A stretch of 56,736 nucleotides of DNA from Arthrobacter sp. S39. Lineage in GTDB: Bacteria; Actinomycetota; Actinomycetes; Actinomycetales; Micrococcaceae. The stretch covers positions 1 through 56,736 of the forward strand of contig NZ_SIHX01000018.1 of the NCBI RefSeq assembly GCF_004320525.1. The letters are read 5' to 3'. The position numbers were made by a program, and so were the translations under genes. Every line of letters starts with the position of its first letter. Positions within the stretch are counted from its first letter, which is position 1. The notes below the pieces were generated by a model, which saw nothing but the letters and a program-made list of their open reading frames with translations, ran no database searches and had not been told where the DNA came from. Shown piece after piece: positions 41,912 through 50,099 of this stretch.

Positions 41912-42820
41912 GTCTGTGCGTCTAGCTTGGCCTCAATTTGGCTGATTCTGCTCTGAACAGACTCCGGGAACATCGTCATGTTCCCCCTCTGGTAGTTGTG
42001 CAGAACGATGAGGCTTTTGTAGACCCCGTTTTCGAGCGTTTCATTGAAAAGGTCCCACGCCGGGCTGACTCGGGATTGATCTGCATTTACCCGGGTCCTC
42101 AACGCAGTAAGCCAGAGCGCATCGATCATCCAGAGCCGCAACTTCGGGAGCTGCTTCGACAGGAAAAGAATCAGCCACCCCGCAGCCGTCACCGAGAGGC
42201 CTAAATAGAAAAGGCGGTCAAACCAGGATCCGATCGCTTGGGCGAAGGCGTCCCAGGGCGAGAAATGGAACAGCACCACGTATGTAATGTGGCACGAACA
42301 AGCCGCCGCAACCACGAGCAGGCCCGCTGAGAATGTTGCGTACGGGCCCCTCGCCTTGTGCCGAAGCATGTAGATGATCCTGAGCACGGTGAACAACAAC
42401 GCGAGCATGTACGTGCCGCTGTACGTGGCAGTTGCGAGCTGGTCCATGCGGGAATCAATGAAGCCCGCAGCCGATGGAGCTTTGTCCTCAATCAGGGCGA
42501 AGCTGACAATCATGATGGGAATGCTCAGGAACGGGGCGTAGTAAGTCCTGCTGACTGGTACGTTCGCTAACCGCCGCACGCTGTCGTTGAAGAAGAAGAT
42601 CGCTAGCAGCGCGAAGATGGCTTGAAGCAGGTTCGTCACGTTGATGCCACCGAGGTGGCTGTCGATAACCTCTAGCGGTGTGACCGTCCCTAGGACATAG
42701 AGCGCCGTCAGGCCGAACATCGAGGCCAGCCACGACGCCCGGGATTCCGCCACCTTCACCACCGAGGGGATCCGAAGGAGGCATAGGGCACTTAGCAGTG
42801 CAAAAGAGCAACAGTTTCAT
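41908..42820 (-). pseudogene. Seven-helix membrane protein, MAB_1171c-like, with an N-terminal frameshift
   Basis: The open frame from GTG 42762 encodes 284 residues with about seven hydrophobic segments and a cytoplasmic tail (LRLWMIDALWLTALR, TLENGVYKSLIVLHNY), like the MAB_1171c family of putative transporters that accompany XRE and ImmA genes. Upstream, an ATG at 42820, 3 bases after the ImmA stop, starts MKLLLF; dropping one T from the TTTT run at 42802-42805 joins it to ALLSALCLLRIPSVV and the rest, restoring a full first helix. The gene thus appears broken by a one-base insertion, unless it is a sequencing error or a GTG restart is used. Family naming is from memory of topology and context. 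Confidence 0.65.
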
Positions 42821-42823
42821 GGT

Positions 42824-43273
42824 CTAGCTGAGGAAAGGATCAGGATCGGACGAGCTGCGTGCACGGGTCTTCTTCGACATCTCGAAAGCGAAATCCTCCA
42901 CCCACCGTTCGACAGGATGATTCGGAACGGACCGGCAGGTAACGCTAATTGCGTCCGCGGTTTCCCTCAGCATCTCTTCAGAGAGATCCGGCAGAGCCAG
43001 GGGAATCCGAAAGCTCTCCAAGTAGATGTGTCCGAGCTCGTGGTAGATGCAGTGGAGTTTGTATTGCCGCGACTTCTGCGGGGGGAAATAGACGTTTATG
43101 CGATCTTCAAATTCGGCTTTGAAGGCCGTCAGCGCACCCCAGGATTCCTTGTACTCGATCAGATTGATCGGCTTCTCACAGATCACGGTCAAGCGGTCGA
43201 TAACTTCCTTCATCGACGTCGTGCCGTCTCCGCATAACTCCCGGACCTTTTCCGGGACCGGCGGGAGGGCCAT
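42824..43273 (-). CDS. ImmA/IrrE-type metallopeptidase
   Basis: A 149-residue zinc peptidase with HELGH (in LHCIYHELGHIYLE, about 73-86) preceded by the NVYFPPQKSRQYK strand. ImmA/IrrE proteases cut XRE-type repressors and relieve repression on induction. The ATG follows the XRE stop with no gap (TGAATG), so the two are co-translated and the XRE protein is its likely target. The second metal ligand should be the acidic helix LSEEMLRETADAIS. Confidence 0.9.
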   Translation of the reverse strand: MALPPVPEKVRELCGDGTTSMKEVIDRLTVICEKPINLIEYKESWGALTAFKAEFEDRINVYFPPQKSRQYKLHCIYHELGHIYLESFRIPLALPDLSEEMLRETADAISVTCRSVPNHPVERWVEDFAFEMSKKTRARSSSDPDPFLS

Positions 43274-43720
43274 TCACTCGTCGCCTTTCATCGATGCATC
43301 GATGATCCTGGTGATCGTCCTCAGTGTTTCTGGCGAGGTGGCCCCCAGGTTTCTCGCTGCAAAGTTCTTCACTTTGAGCTTCCGCATCTGCACAAGGAAT
43401 TCCATACGCGCTTCTACCTCGGGAGGAGTCTCGCTGTTGAGATCACACAGATAACTGGCCGGTATGGCAAAAACGAACTCTGCTATGCCCTTCAGCAGTT
43501 CTTGATCCGTCACCAGGCTGCCAGTGCCATTGATCAAGTAGGACCACCGTGTCCGCGACAGGTGGATTCCGTGGGCGGAAAGTGCTTCTTCGACATGAGG
43601 GTAAATGAGCGCAGTGTTGTTATCTGCCTCCCAGATATCCACCAGGATGCCCATGCGATCCGCTAGCCGCTCTTTCTTCTGTTGCTGCGTAAGAAACACG
43701 CTGCGGCCCCCATCTGCCAT
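43274..43720 (-). CDS. XRE-type (EspR-like) DNA-binding regulator
   Basis: A 148-residue protein with an N-terminal helix-turn-helix (about 38-90: YPHVEEALSAHGIHLSRTRW then SYLINGTGSLVTDQELLKGI) and a C-terminal dimerisation-like region (EARMEFLVQMRKLKVKNFAA). The layout resembles EspR-like regulators. Coupled to an ImmA-type protease, it is the likely repressor of its own operon and perhaps of the transfer operon, given the CCTGTAG words at 43912 and 40633. Confidence 0.8.
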   Translation of the reverse strand: MADGGRSVFLTQQQKKERLADRMGILVDIWEADNNTALIYPHVEEALSAHGIHLSRTRWSYLINGTGSLVTDQELLKGIAEFVFAIPASYLCDLNSETPPEVEARMEFLVQMRKLKVKNFAARNLGATSPETLRTITRIIDASMKGDE

Positions 43721-43911
43721 CTATACAGCTCCTTAGCCAAGCTCAGCCACTTGTCTAGGCCGCCACTTAGGGCGGGCGGGCAGCTGACACAAGAGATGTT
43801 ACCCGATGCCTACCGCAGGGTGCAGGCAGTGAGTTGTGCATGTGCGGAGCATGTATGTAGTCTTTCGGTGGCCTGGTCTTTTGAAGGAGCACTAGGCGCC
43901 ACCGCGTCAGG

Positions 43912-43929
43912 ACCTGTAGACCTACAGGT
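43912..43929. promoter_or_regulatory. Perfect palindrome with CCTGTAG, possible XRE operator
   Basis: ACCTGTAG-AC-CTACAGGT is a perfect 8-bp inverted repeat with 2-bp spacer, 192 bp before the XRE start and 262 bp before the small DNA-binding gene at 44191. It shares CCTGTAG with both units of the repeat at 40633-40672. The remaining stretch 43721-44190 has no supportable gene. Confidence 0.5.
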
Positions 43930-44190
43930 TCTCTGCGAAGAATAACCTTCATTTGCTGGCAGAGGAAAGGAGTGGTGTTGCAGGACCCACCGGCATCGGA
44001 GGAACGGAGCGGCACGCGCGTCCGCTACAGCCTCCTGACATCGCAGGTGGAGCAGAGGTACGCCGCACTGGGTCAAGCTCTGGGGCTAAGTCCATCCAGG
44101 ACTGAAGCCCCGACACGCCGACGCGCCGCATCCCACTTAATGCAATCTAATTGCGATTGGGTAGTCCCAGCACCCTATTTAGGAGGACTC

Positions 44191-44394
44191 ATGGCACGCA
44201 TGCACAAAGGCGACCGTCACGTTGTCACGGCAAAGATTCCAAGGGCCGATGCAGATAAGCTACGCCGAGTCGTAGAACTTACTGCTGAAACTCGGTCTGA
44301 CATAGTGGCCAGGCTCCTCCATGAGCACTTACAGACCATTGACTTAGAAGCGCTCGACACCCATGAGACCTTGCCCATGGCGAAGGCGTCATGA
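44191..44394 (+). CDS. Small ribbon-helix-helix-like DNA-binding protein
   Basis: A 67-residue protein. The ATG at 44191 is preceded by a perfect AGGAGG, which decides the start; the frame is open further upstream but that part is not protein-like. The pattern HVVTAKIPRADADKLRRVVEL (strand then helix) and TAETRSDIVARLLHEHLQTI (second helix) matches CopG/Arc-type ribbon-helix-helix proteins. It lies about 200 bp before the replication gene, so copy-number control or a regulatory role in replication is plausible. Confidence 0.75.
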   Translation: MARMHKGDRHVVTAKIPRADADKLRRVVELTAETRSDIVARLLHEHLQTIDLEALDTHETLPMAKAS

Positions 44395-44448
44395 CCAACC
44401 GAAATATCAAGAGGAGCTGCCCATCGGCCGCATCGCCTCTTAAATGAC

Positions 44449-44473
44449 GAAGGCCCGCACGAGGCGGGCCTTC
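44449..44473 (+). terminator. Hairpin terminator after the small DNA-binding gene
   Basis: GAAGGCCCGC (44449-44458) and GCGGGCCTTC (44464-44473) form a perfect 10-bp GC-rich stem with a 5-base loop, 55 bases after the stop codon. Confidence 0.75.
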
Positions 44474-44603
44474 TAAGCATTTGACTCACTACCTTATTTG
44501 CTTGCCGGCGACGAGGTAGAGAGTCCTTGAGAATCAACTCGGGCCTTGCGGTCCGGGCATCTTCCTATCCCTTGAGAGGAATAGCATCATCGTACCCCAC
44601 GAG

Positions 44604-46451
44604 ATGCGCGCATGCACAGACTTACAGAGTCCGGGCGCGCCGCAGGCACCATGCCGACCTGCCGAAGCTTGGGCCGCACTAGCTCCCCTACTTGCTGGGC
44701 AGCCTCGCGTTCGCCTTTCCCGCGATGGCGGCAAGACGTACCCACAGAAACATGAACGAACGCTAACCCCAGGCCTTCCGTCCTTCCCTGCCGCAGTCCG
44801 GATCTTCGGCAAGGATGGCACGTGCGCCGCGATCTTCCTTGACTTTGACTCCTCAGTCGCGGGCATCGACTGGGTCGAAGCCGATGTCCGCGCCGTGCAG
44901 ACCTGGCTGCATTCGTGCGGTGCGCGGTGGATTGAGGACTACTCCCCCAACGGCGGCCGACACGTTTACATCCCGCTGGAGAAACGAGTCACGTTTTCGG
45001 AAGCCCGAGATCTTGTTGAGGCCCTGGGTAACCGTCACCGGAGCCTGGATAAATCCCCGCACCAAAACCTTCTGCACGGCTGCGTACGAACTCCAGGTTC
45101 TCCCCACAAGCGCGGCGGCCACCAAGAACTGGCCATGAGCCTCAGCATGGCTTACGACGTCGCCCGCCGGCCCAACTCGGCCTCCGTATGGGCCGCCATG
45201 AATGCCGACCTAGTCGGGGAGATCAGCGCTGTGCGTGCGCTGCGGCTGGAACAGAGGCTCACACCGACGGACGTCGATGCACCCAAAATTCAACACCCCA
45301 CCGGCCGGATGTCCCGCGTTATGCATCAAATGGCACAAACAGGACTCTATGACGCTAACCGCTACGCGACCGACTCAGATGCACGGCAGGCAATCCTCGT
45401 CGGAGCAGCGGCGGCCGGGATGGAACTGACAGATGTAGAACGCCGGATGATGCAGGGGACCTGGCCCGGGCTGGCCTCCTTCTATGCTCGCTACGCTTCC
45501 CGACACCGCAGCCAGTCCCTGCGCCGCGACTGGCTTGAGGCGGTTACTTACGTAGCGAAAAGCTCAGGGTCCAGGGAAGGGAAGAACAATGCACGTAAAT
45601 CCCCCACAAGCCAGCCAACTACACACGCCCCGGGGTTACAAGCAACTTCGCTCCCTACGAATTCAGATGCAGAGCATCAGCACATCAGAACCTGGCGAAG
45701 CGCGCTCAGACTGAAAGAGCACGCCTACACCGATTCGAGGACGGGACTGGCACGCAGAATGGTGCTGAGAGCACTTGGGGAAGCTGCTCACATGACGGCG
45801 TCTAGGTTCGTTGAATTCGGTGTCAGGTCCATTGCAATCGCTACTGGACTTGACCACACGACCGTCGGATCCCACTTGAGAGCGCTGCGCGGGGAGAGCG
45901 ACGGCTTGGTCACCCTGGTCGAAGAAGGCCGCGGCACCAAAGGAGATCTCTACATGCTTACCGTGCCTGAGGACGTGAAAGCTGCCGCCGAGGACATGAC
46001 CTGGCAGAAGGGGAAGATCCATGCCATGAGGCCGGTGTTCCGCGAGCTAGGTCTACCGGCCGCCTTTGTTTACGAGACATTGGAGCACTCCCCCGGCTTG
46101 TCGACAGCGGGAATCATTAGGCTGACAGGGCTTTCCAGGACGGCTGTTAGTGAAGTGCTTGAAGTAATGGCCGCGTGGAACATGATTGTCCGTGATATGA
46201 CGCGGGCTTGGTCAGTGGTATCCGCGACGTCGTTGAAGGATCTCGCCGAGTACTTCGGGGTCATGGAAGCTGTCGCCGCGCAGCTGCAGCGGTACCGGAT
46301 TGAACGAGTCCTTTGGAAGGAGTGGCTGTCCAAGAATGTCAATACCGTCGCCGAGCTCATCTCCCCCGGTGAGGACTATCCCTGGGAGGACTTCGAGGGA
46401 CCACCGGATGAGTGGGCCCTGGCGGACATGGCGTTCACACGGGCTGGTTGA
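44604..46451 (+). CDS. Primase-type plasmid replication protein (archaeo-eukaryotic primase fold) with winged-helix C-terminus
   Basis: A 615-residue protein. The N-terminal domain has the AEP/PrimPol motifs: D80 and D82 in IFLDFDSS, a GGRHVYIPL histidine motif near 119-127, and RTPGSPHKRGG corresponding to R-x-P-G-S-x-H-R-K. The C-terminal half has two winged-helix-like regions (GVRSIAIATGLDHTTVGSHL; STAGIIRLTGLSRTAVSEVL) that could bind origin DNA. Sitting between a small DNA-binding gene and the partition genes, it is the best candidate for the plasmid replication initiator/primase. The ATG at 44604 has only a weak ribosome site. Confidence 0.75.
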   Translation: MRACTDLQSPGAPQAPCRPAEAWAALAPLLAGQPRVRLSRDGGKTYPQKHERTLTPGLPSFPAAVRIFGKDGTCAAIFLDFDSSVAGIDWVEADVRAVQTWLHSCGARWIEDYSPNGGRHVYIPLEKRVTFSEARDLVEALGNRHRSLDKSPHQNLLHGCVRTPGSPHKRGGHQELAMSLSMAYDVARRPNSASVWAAMNADLVGEISAVRALRLEQRLTPTDVDAPKIQHPTGRMSRVMHQMAQTGLYDANRYATDSDARQAILVGAAAAGMELTDVERRMMQGTWPGLASFYARYASRHRSQSLRRDWLEAVTYVAKSSGSREGKNNARKSPTSQPTTHAPGLQATSLPTNSDAEHQHIRTWRSALRLKEHAYTDSRTGLARRMVLRALGEAAHMTASRFVEFGVRSIAIATGLDHTTVGSHLRALRGESDGLVTLVEEGRGTKGDLYMLTVPEDVKAAAEDMTWQKGKIHAMRPVFRELGLPAAFVYETLEHSPGLSTAGIIRLTGLSRTAVSEVLEVMAAWNMIVRDMTRAWSVVSATSLKDLAEYFGVMEAVAAQLQRYRIERVLWKEWLSKNVNTVAELISPGEDYPWEDFEGPPDEWALADMAFTRAG

Positions 46452-46470
46452 TCCATCCCGACGGGCTCAA

Positions 46471-46487
46471 CCAGACCTGCAGTCTGG
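46471..46487. terminator. Short hairpin between convergent rep and partition genes
   Basis: CCAGAC-CTGCA-GTCTGG forms a 6-bp stem with 5-base loop, 19 bases after the rep stop. It may end transcription; no T tract follows. Confidence 0.35.
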
Positions 46488-46598
46488 TACTGACGTACTC
46501 TGTAGGTCTGGTAATCACGAACTTACAGGGTAACAGTGTCCGATCCGCAGTGAGCGTGCGGTTCGCCGCGGCCACGGGGCGTGACATCTAGGACATAT

Positions 46599-47138
46599 TT
46601 AGGCCCGTGGGGTTAGGCCTAACGCAACGCGGAGCTCATCCTCAGTTGAACCGACCAGTTCCTTCTGTCGCTCCAGCAACAAGTCCACGGCAACTCGGAT
46701 CAGCGTGTTATCCGTAATGCGTTCGCCCTTTTCCCTCCGGGCGCGTTGAACCTTAGTAGCAAGTACTGTCAGCTCGTCGGCCTGGTCCGCGTGCAGCCTC
46801 AATTCCTTGCGGACCAGGTCCGTGTAATGCGTGTGGCTCGAAACAACGGGTCCCTCAACTTCTTTTGCCGCTTGGGTCGAAGTGGCATGCACGACTCCGT
46901 TCTCGCGCATGGGCGCAATCTCCGACGCCACTCCCCCATCGGACTCCGGTGCAGGGTTAGCTGCCGGAATGGGTGATGCAGCTCCTTCTGTCGAGGGTGC
47001 CTTTGAGCCGTTATGCAAAGCAGCGGCCTCATGGACAATGTGGAGGGTGGGAGCATCTCCACCTAGGTCAATAGGAGGGGCTTCCTTGATCTCCCGAGTC
47101 TGGGTAGCAAAGTTTTTGAATCCACCTTTTAGTGCCAT
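46599..47138 (-). CDS. Partition partner protein with C-terminal DNA-binding (RHH-like) region
   Basis: A 179-residue protein lying 5 bases after parA on the same strand. The first ~95 residues are low-complexity and acidic (PSTEGAASPIPAANPAPESD), probably with the ParA-contact peptide at the very start (LKGGFKNFATQTRE). The C-terminal part (VRKELRLHADQADELTVLAT, ERITDNTLIRVAVDLLLERQ) looks like a ribbon-helix-helix domain. It is a functional ParB substitute rather than a true ParB, since no ParB/Spo0J nuclease-like domain is present. Confidence 0.72.
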   Translation of the reverse strand: MALKGGFKNFATQTREIKEAPPIDLGGDAPTLHIVHEAAALHNGSKAPSTEGAASPIPAANPAPESDGGVASEIAPMRENGVVHATSTQAAKEVEGPVVSSHTHYTDLVRKELRLHADQADELTVLATKVQRARREKGERITDNTLIRVAVDLLLERQKELVGSTEDELRVALGLTPRA

Positions 47139-47143
47139 GGAGT

Positions 47144-47803
47144 TCAGCCCTTCCTGGTCTTGGCCCAGAGACTAAACAGTTCCAGAGCGACGTCTTTGTA
47201 ATCCATAGTTGCTTTCTCGGAGTTGCGAGTTTTTTCGTAGGAAGTAACCACCGTCCCGTACATGGGTGCCCGCTCGTGTGCCTTGTAGGAGCGAACAAAC
47301 GAGTTGCAAACGAGGATCCCCTGCTCTCGCAGCATGTCCTGTGCGTCCAACGCATCCTGCGGTGAACGCGAATCGGCCTTTGTGATCACGACCCTGTAGT
47401 CCAGGCCGAAGGGCTGGACTATCTTCTCGAAAGTGTAGACGAGAGGCAGCAGTGCCAAAGGAGTGGCTTCTGTAGGCATCACGATGAAGTCCGATTGGCC
47501 AACGATGGCCTTGAGAACCTGAATGTTTTCCAAGTTACCAGGGGTATCGACGAAAACGGTGTCGTAGTCAAGATTGCGCATTTGTGTGAGCGCTTCCGGA
47601 TCCGTCTCGGTCGCCACGTCGAACTGCAGCTGTTCCTTTTCAGGGAGTTCCTCTGCATTGGTTGCCCACATCGTTACTGAACCCTGCGGGTCGGCGTCGA
47701 CGACAAGCACCTTCGAGCTCTGTGCGGCAACGGCGGCAAGATTCATCACCGTTGTGGTTTTTCCGGCGCCGCCTTTTTGGTTGACGACAGCTACGACCCT
47801 CAT
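47144..47803 (-). CDS. parA: ParA-family partition ATPase
   Basis: A 219-residue small ParA (type Ib-like, no N-terminal DNA-binding domain). The deviant Walker A NQKGGAGKTTT is at 8-18, VVDADPQGSVTMWA holds the Walker A' aspartate, and FVDTPGNLENIQV is Walker B. The ATG at 47803 has AAGGAAGCACTC before it. Together with the downstream RHH-like gene and the repeats at 48211-48640 it forms a complete plasmid segregation module: ATPase, adaptor, centromere. Confidence 0.93.
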   Translation of the reverse strand: MRVVAVVNQKGGAGKTTTVMNLAAVAAQSSKVLVVDADPQGSVTMWATNAEELPEKEQLQFDVATETDPEALTQMRNLDYDTVFVDTPGNLENIQVLKAIVGQSDFIVMPTEATPLALLPLVYTFEKIVQPFGLDYRVVITKADSRSPQDALDAQDMLREQGILVCNSFVRSYKAHERAPMYGTVVTSYEKTRNSEKATMDYKDVALELFSLWAKTRKG

Positions 47804-48210
47804 GAGTGCTTCCTTAATTTTGGATTTCCATGGCACTCGTAACGACTTGGGATTGGGGCCCCACCTAAGCCCCACCAACCCGAGGAAATGGGTTAGTTCG
47901 ATCAAAGGTAGGGAACATCTGTCAGTCGCCGGCAAGCGCTACGCCAAAATTACCAGCACCACTCCCCCTCTGTCGGAAGAATCGCCGTAGATGCACAGAC
48001 TCAGTGACTTTGTTTCTCTGTCACTCTATGAGTCCGGAACTCTGTAAGTCTGTTACTAATGATGCAGGTGGGCCAAATGGGCCTACTCCCCCACGATGCC
48101 CGTTCCTGACACTTCAACCGCGCCAGGAACGGGCAGTCGCTTCATGCCCCGAAGCGACTCGGCCCTTTATGGAGATGCATTGGTCCTAGGTTCTCAGGCG
48201 CCAGGGGTTG

Positions 48211-48640
48211 ACGGACTCGGTGAGTCGCGTACTTCCGGACTCACAGACTCACGGGCTTACTGGCTTTTGGAGGCACAGACTCATGGGTCTGGATGATTCG
48301 GGTCTCGGCGGTCCAGGGTCCGACGTGCTGCTACAGTCGCACTCACGCACTCACGCACTCATGGGCTGACAGAGTCCGTGACTGCGTGAGTTCCGAAGTC
48401 ACGGAGTGTGGGTCGGCAGCTGCGTGCGGCCAACGTTCTTATGCCCCACGGACTGACGCACTGACGGACTCGGTGAGTCACGTACTTCCAGACTCACAGA
48501 CTCACTGGCTCGTGGAGTCACAGACTCACGGGTCTGGATGATTCGGGTCTCGGCGGCCCAGGGTCCGACGTGCTGCTACATTCGCACTCACGCACTCACG
48601 GACTTGACAGAGTCCGTGACTGCGGGGTTCCGAAGGATAA
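48211..48640. repeat. ~250-bp imperfect tandem repeat rich in ACTCACG/GACTCA words, probable centromere or origin
   Basis: Two long units start at GGACTCGGTGAGTC (48213 and 48466, offset 253) and share near-identical stretches such as GGTCTGGATGATTCGGGTCT (48286 and 48531, offset 245) and GGGTCCGACGTGCTGCTACA. Within the units short words ACTCACGC, GACTCACAGACTC and CAGAGTCCGTGACTG recur. Looser copies of the same words begin near 47996. It lies 400-840 bp upstream of parA in a gene-free stretch (47804-48873), the usual place for a parS or iteron-type origin. Confidence 0.7.
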
Positions 48641-48873
48641 ATCGCGATGCGATCAAGCCCTCACTTCGACTGTGGCGGGTCGATGGTCACGGATGATTGT
48701 CATGGCTGGGCGGGAATGATTCTTTACGACCCGGGAAACCAAGTTCAAAAACGACCGTTTCTGACGTGTGTTCGGCACGCCTCCGAAAATAATTGAAAAA
48801 GCAATCCTATCGTTGGTCAAAACTGGTTTTCGAAATGAAAGCTGGTCAAAACCTAGAGCGGAGGCTTTTTGAC

Positions 48874-49452
48874 GTGGCCGGCAACGTAATTGGGTACGCG
48901 AGGGTGAGCACGCGCGGTCAGTCATTGGACTCGCAAGTGGACGCACTCGTCGCAGCAGGTGCTGTGCGCGTGTTTCAGGAGTATGCCTCCGGCGCCACCC
49001 AAGCAAGGACACGATGGAAGGAATGCTTGGACTACCTGCAGCCGGGGAATGTTCTGACAGTTACTGATCTGACCAGGCTGGGCCGCAGTACCGCTGACTT
49101 GGCTGACATCGTGACCGTACTGGGACAGCGGGGGATAGGGTTCCGTTCCCTCGCTGGATACCACCAGCGCGCACGGAAAGCTCCTCTTCGACATGTTCGC
49201 GTACCTTGCCGAGTACGAACGGTCCCGGTTGTATGAGCGGACGAGGCCGGCCTGGCGGCGGCGAAAGCCCGAGGGCGGCTCGGCGGCAGACCTCGAACGA
49301 TGACTCCATCCAAAACAGAGGCCGCCCGGCAGATGCGCAGCCAAGGGAAAACCTTGAAGGAGACGGCCCAGATACTCAGTGTCAGCGTTTCATCACTGAC
49401 TCGCGCCCTTAGCAGGAATGACGTCTCAGAAGTCACATCCGAAGCCGCGTAA
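48874..49452 (+). pseudogene. Serine resolvase/invertase with two compensating frameshifts
   Basis: The start is GTG 48874 behind GGAGG. The N-terminal catalytic domain is clear: VIGYARVSTRGQSLDSQVDA with the catalytic serine, then LTRLGRSTADL. After GIGFRSLA the frame is lost at GG 49156-49157 (one base extra), the +1 frame then reads DTTSAHGKLLFDMFAYLAEY and ERSRLYERTR, and near AGG 49244-49246 one base is missing, restoring AGLAAAKARGRLGGRPRT and a helix-turn-helix (LKETAQILSVSVSSLTRAL) to TAA 49452. Repaired length is about 192 residues, normal for a Tn3-type resolvase. Direct repeats TGGTCAAAAC at 48815 and 48843 upstream could be res-site parts. Confidence 0.75.
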
Positions 49453-49505
49453 CGCGCCTCTAGTTTTGGGATAACAGTGGGCCTTGGCGCAACAGGCGGA
49501 CGTCC

Positions 49506-50099
49506 TCAGCCCACCTTACTTTCTAGAAGGCGTTTCATTTGCGTCTCAGCATCCCAGGCCTTCAACCACGTGACGACCTCAAAGTGTGCGATGCGAATTG
49601 TTGGTTCCCAGCCTCGGGCCGGCGGGAGGACATCGGCCAGCATGTCTCGAAAGGCTCGCTGATAGTTTCGTCCCCCGTTCATGGGGAAAAGTGGGGGCTT
49701 CGGTTTGCTGAAATTGCCACCTCTGATCACCTCGTGCGTTAGACAGCGATCTTCCCAAGTGGTTTTGTCGAAAGCAACGGAGACCGACTCTGGGTAGTTC
49801 TGTAGTGCCGTCTTCCTGTAGCGATTGAAGTGTTGCTCTTCGTCGTACTCAATAATTCGCTGACGTCCGGATGAGTCTGTCCAGAGGGCATCAAGACTTC
49901 GCCATTCTCGAGGCGGCATGATTTCGGGGAGAAGCAGCCCTGTTAGGGCCGCGTAGATCGCTCGAACGGTATCCCAATCCTGCCCGCACTCAGCTATGCC
50001 TGGTCTTTGCAACCAGTCGGGGCACGCTTCCCGCTGCAGGACGTCCCCCGTAGCGGCTTCGACAAGGTCCAAAACTCGGTTCTGTTCCTTTCTAGGCAT
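49506..50099 (-). CDS. Nuclease-like hypothetical protein, PD-(D/E)XK-like
   Basis: A 197-residue protein not firmly assigned. The segment SLDALWTDSSGRQRIIEYDE and EQHFNRYRKTALQNYP looks like a PD-(D/E)XK or Vsr-type core, in which an acidic strand is followed by E-x-D-x-x-Q-H-F. Its start overlaps the end of the HNH-like gene by 8 bases, so both are made from one message. A DNA-acting role (restriction or defence) is an inference from these features. Confidence 0.5.
   Translation of the reverse strand: MPRKEQNRVLDLVEAATGDVLQREACPDWLQRPGIAECGQDWDTVRAIYAALTGLLLPEIMPPREWRSLDALWTDSSGRQRIIEYDEEQHFNRYRKTALQNYPESVSVAFDKTTWEDRCLTHEVIRGGNFSKPKPPLFPMNGGRNYQRAFRDMLADVLPPARGWEPTIRIAHFEVVTWLKAWDAETQMKRLLESKVG

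Noticed and set aside
46599..47138. True ParB
   Set aside because: No ParB/Spo0J N-terminal domain; only an RHH-like C-terminus is seen.
48211..48640. CRISPR array
   Set aside because: The repeated units are ~250 bp with variable short internal words, not 24-40 bp repeats with unique spacers, and no cas genes are present.
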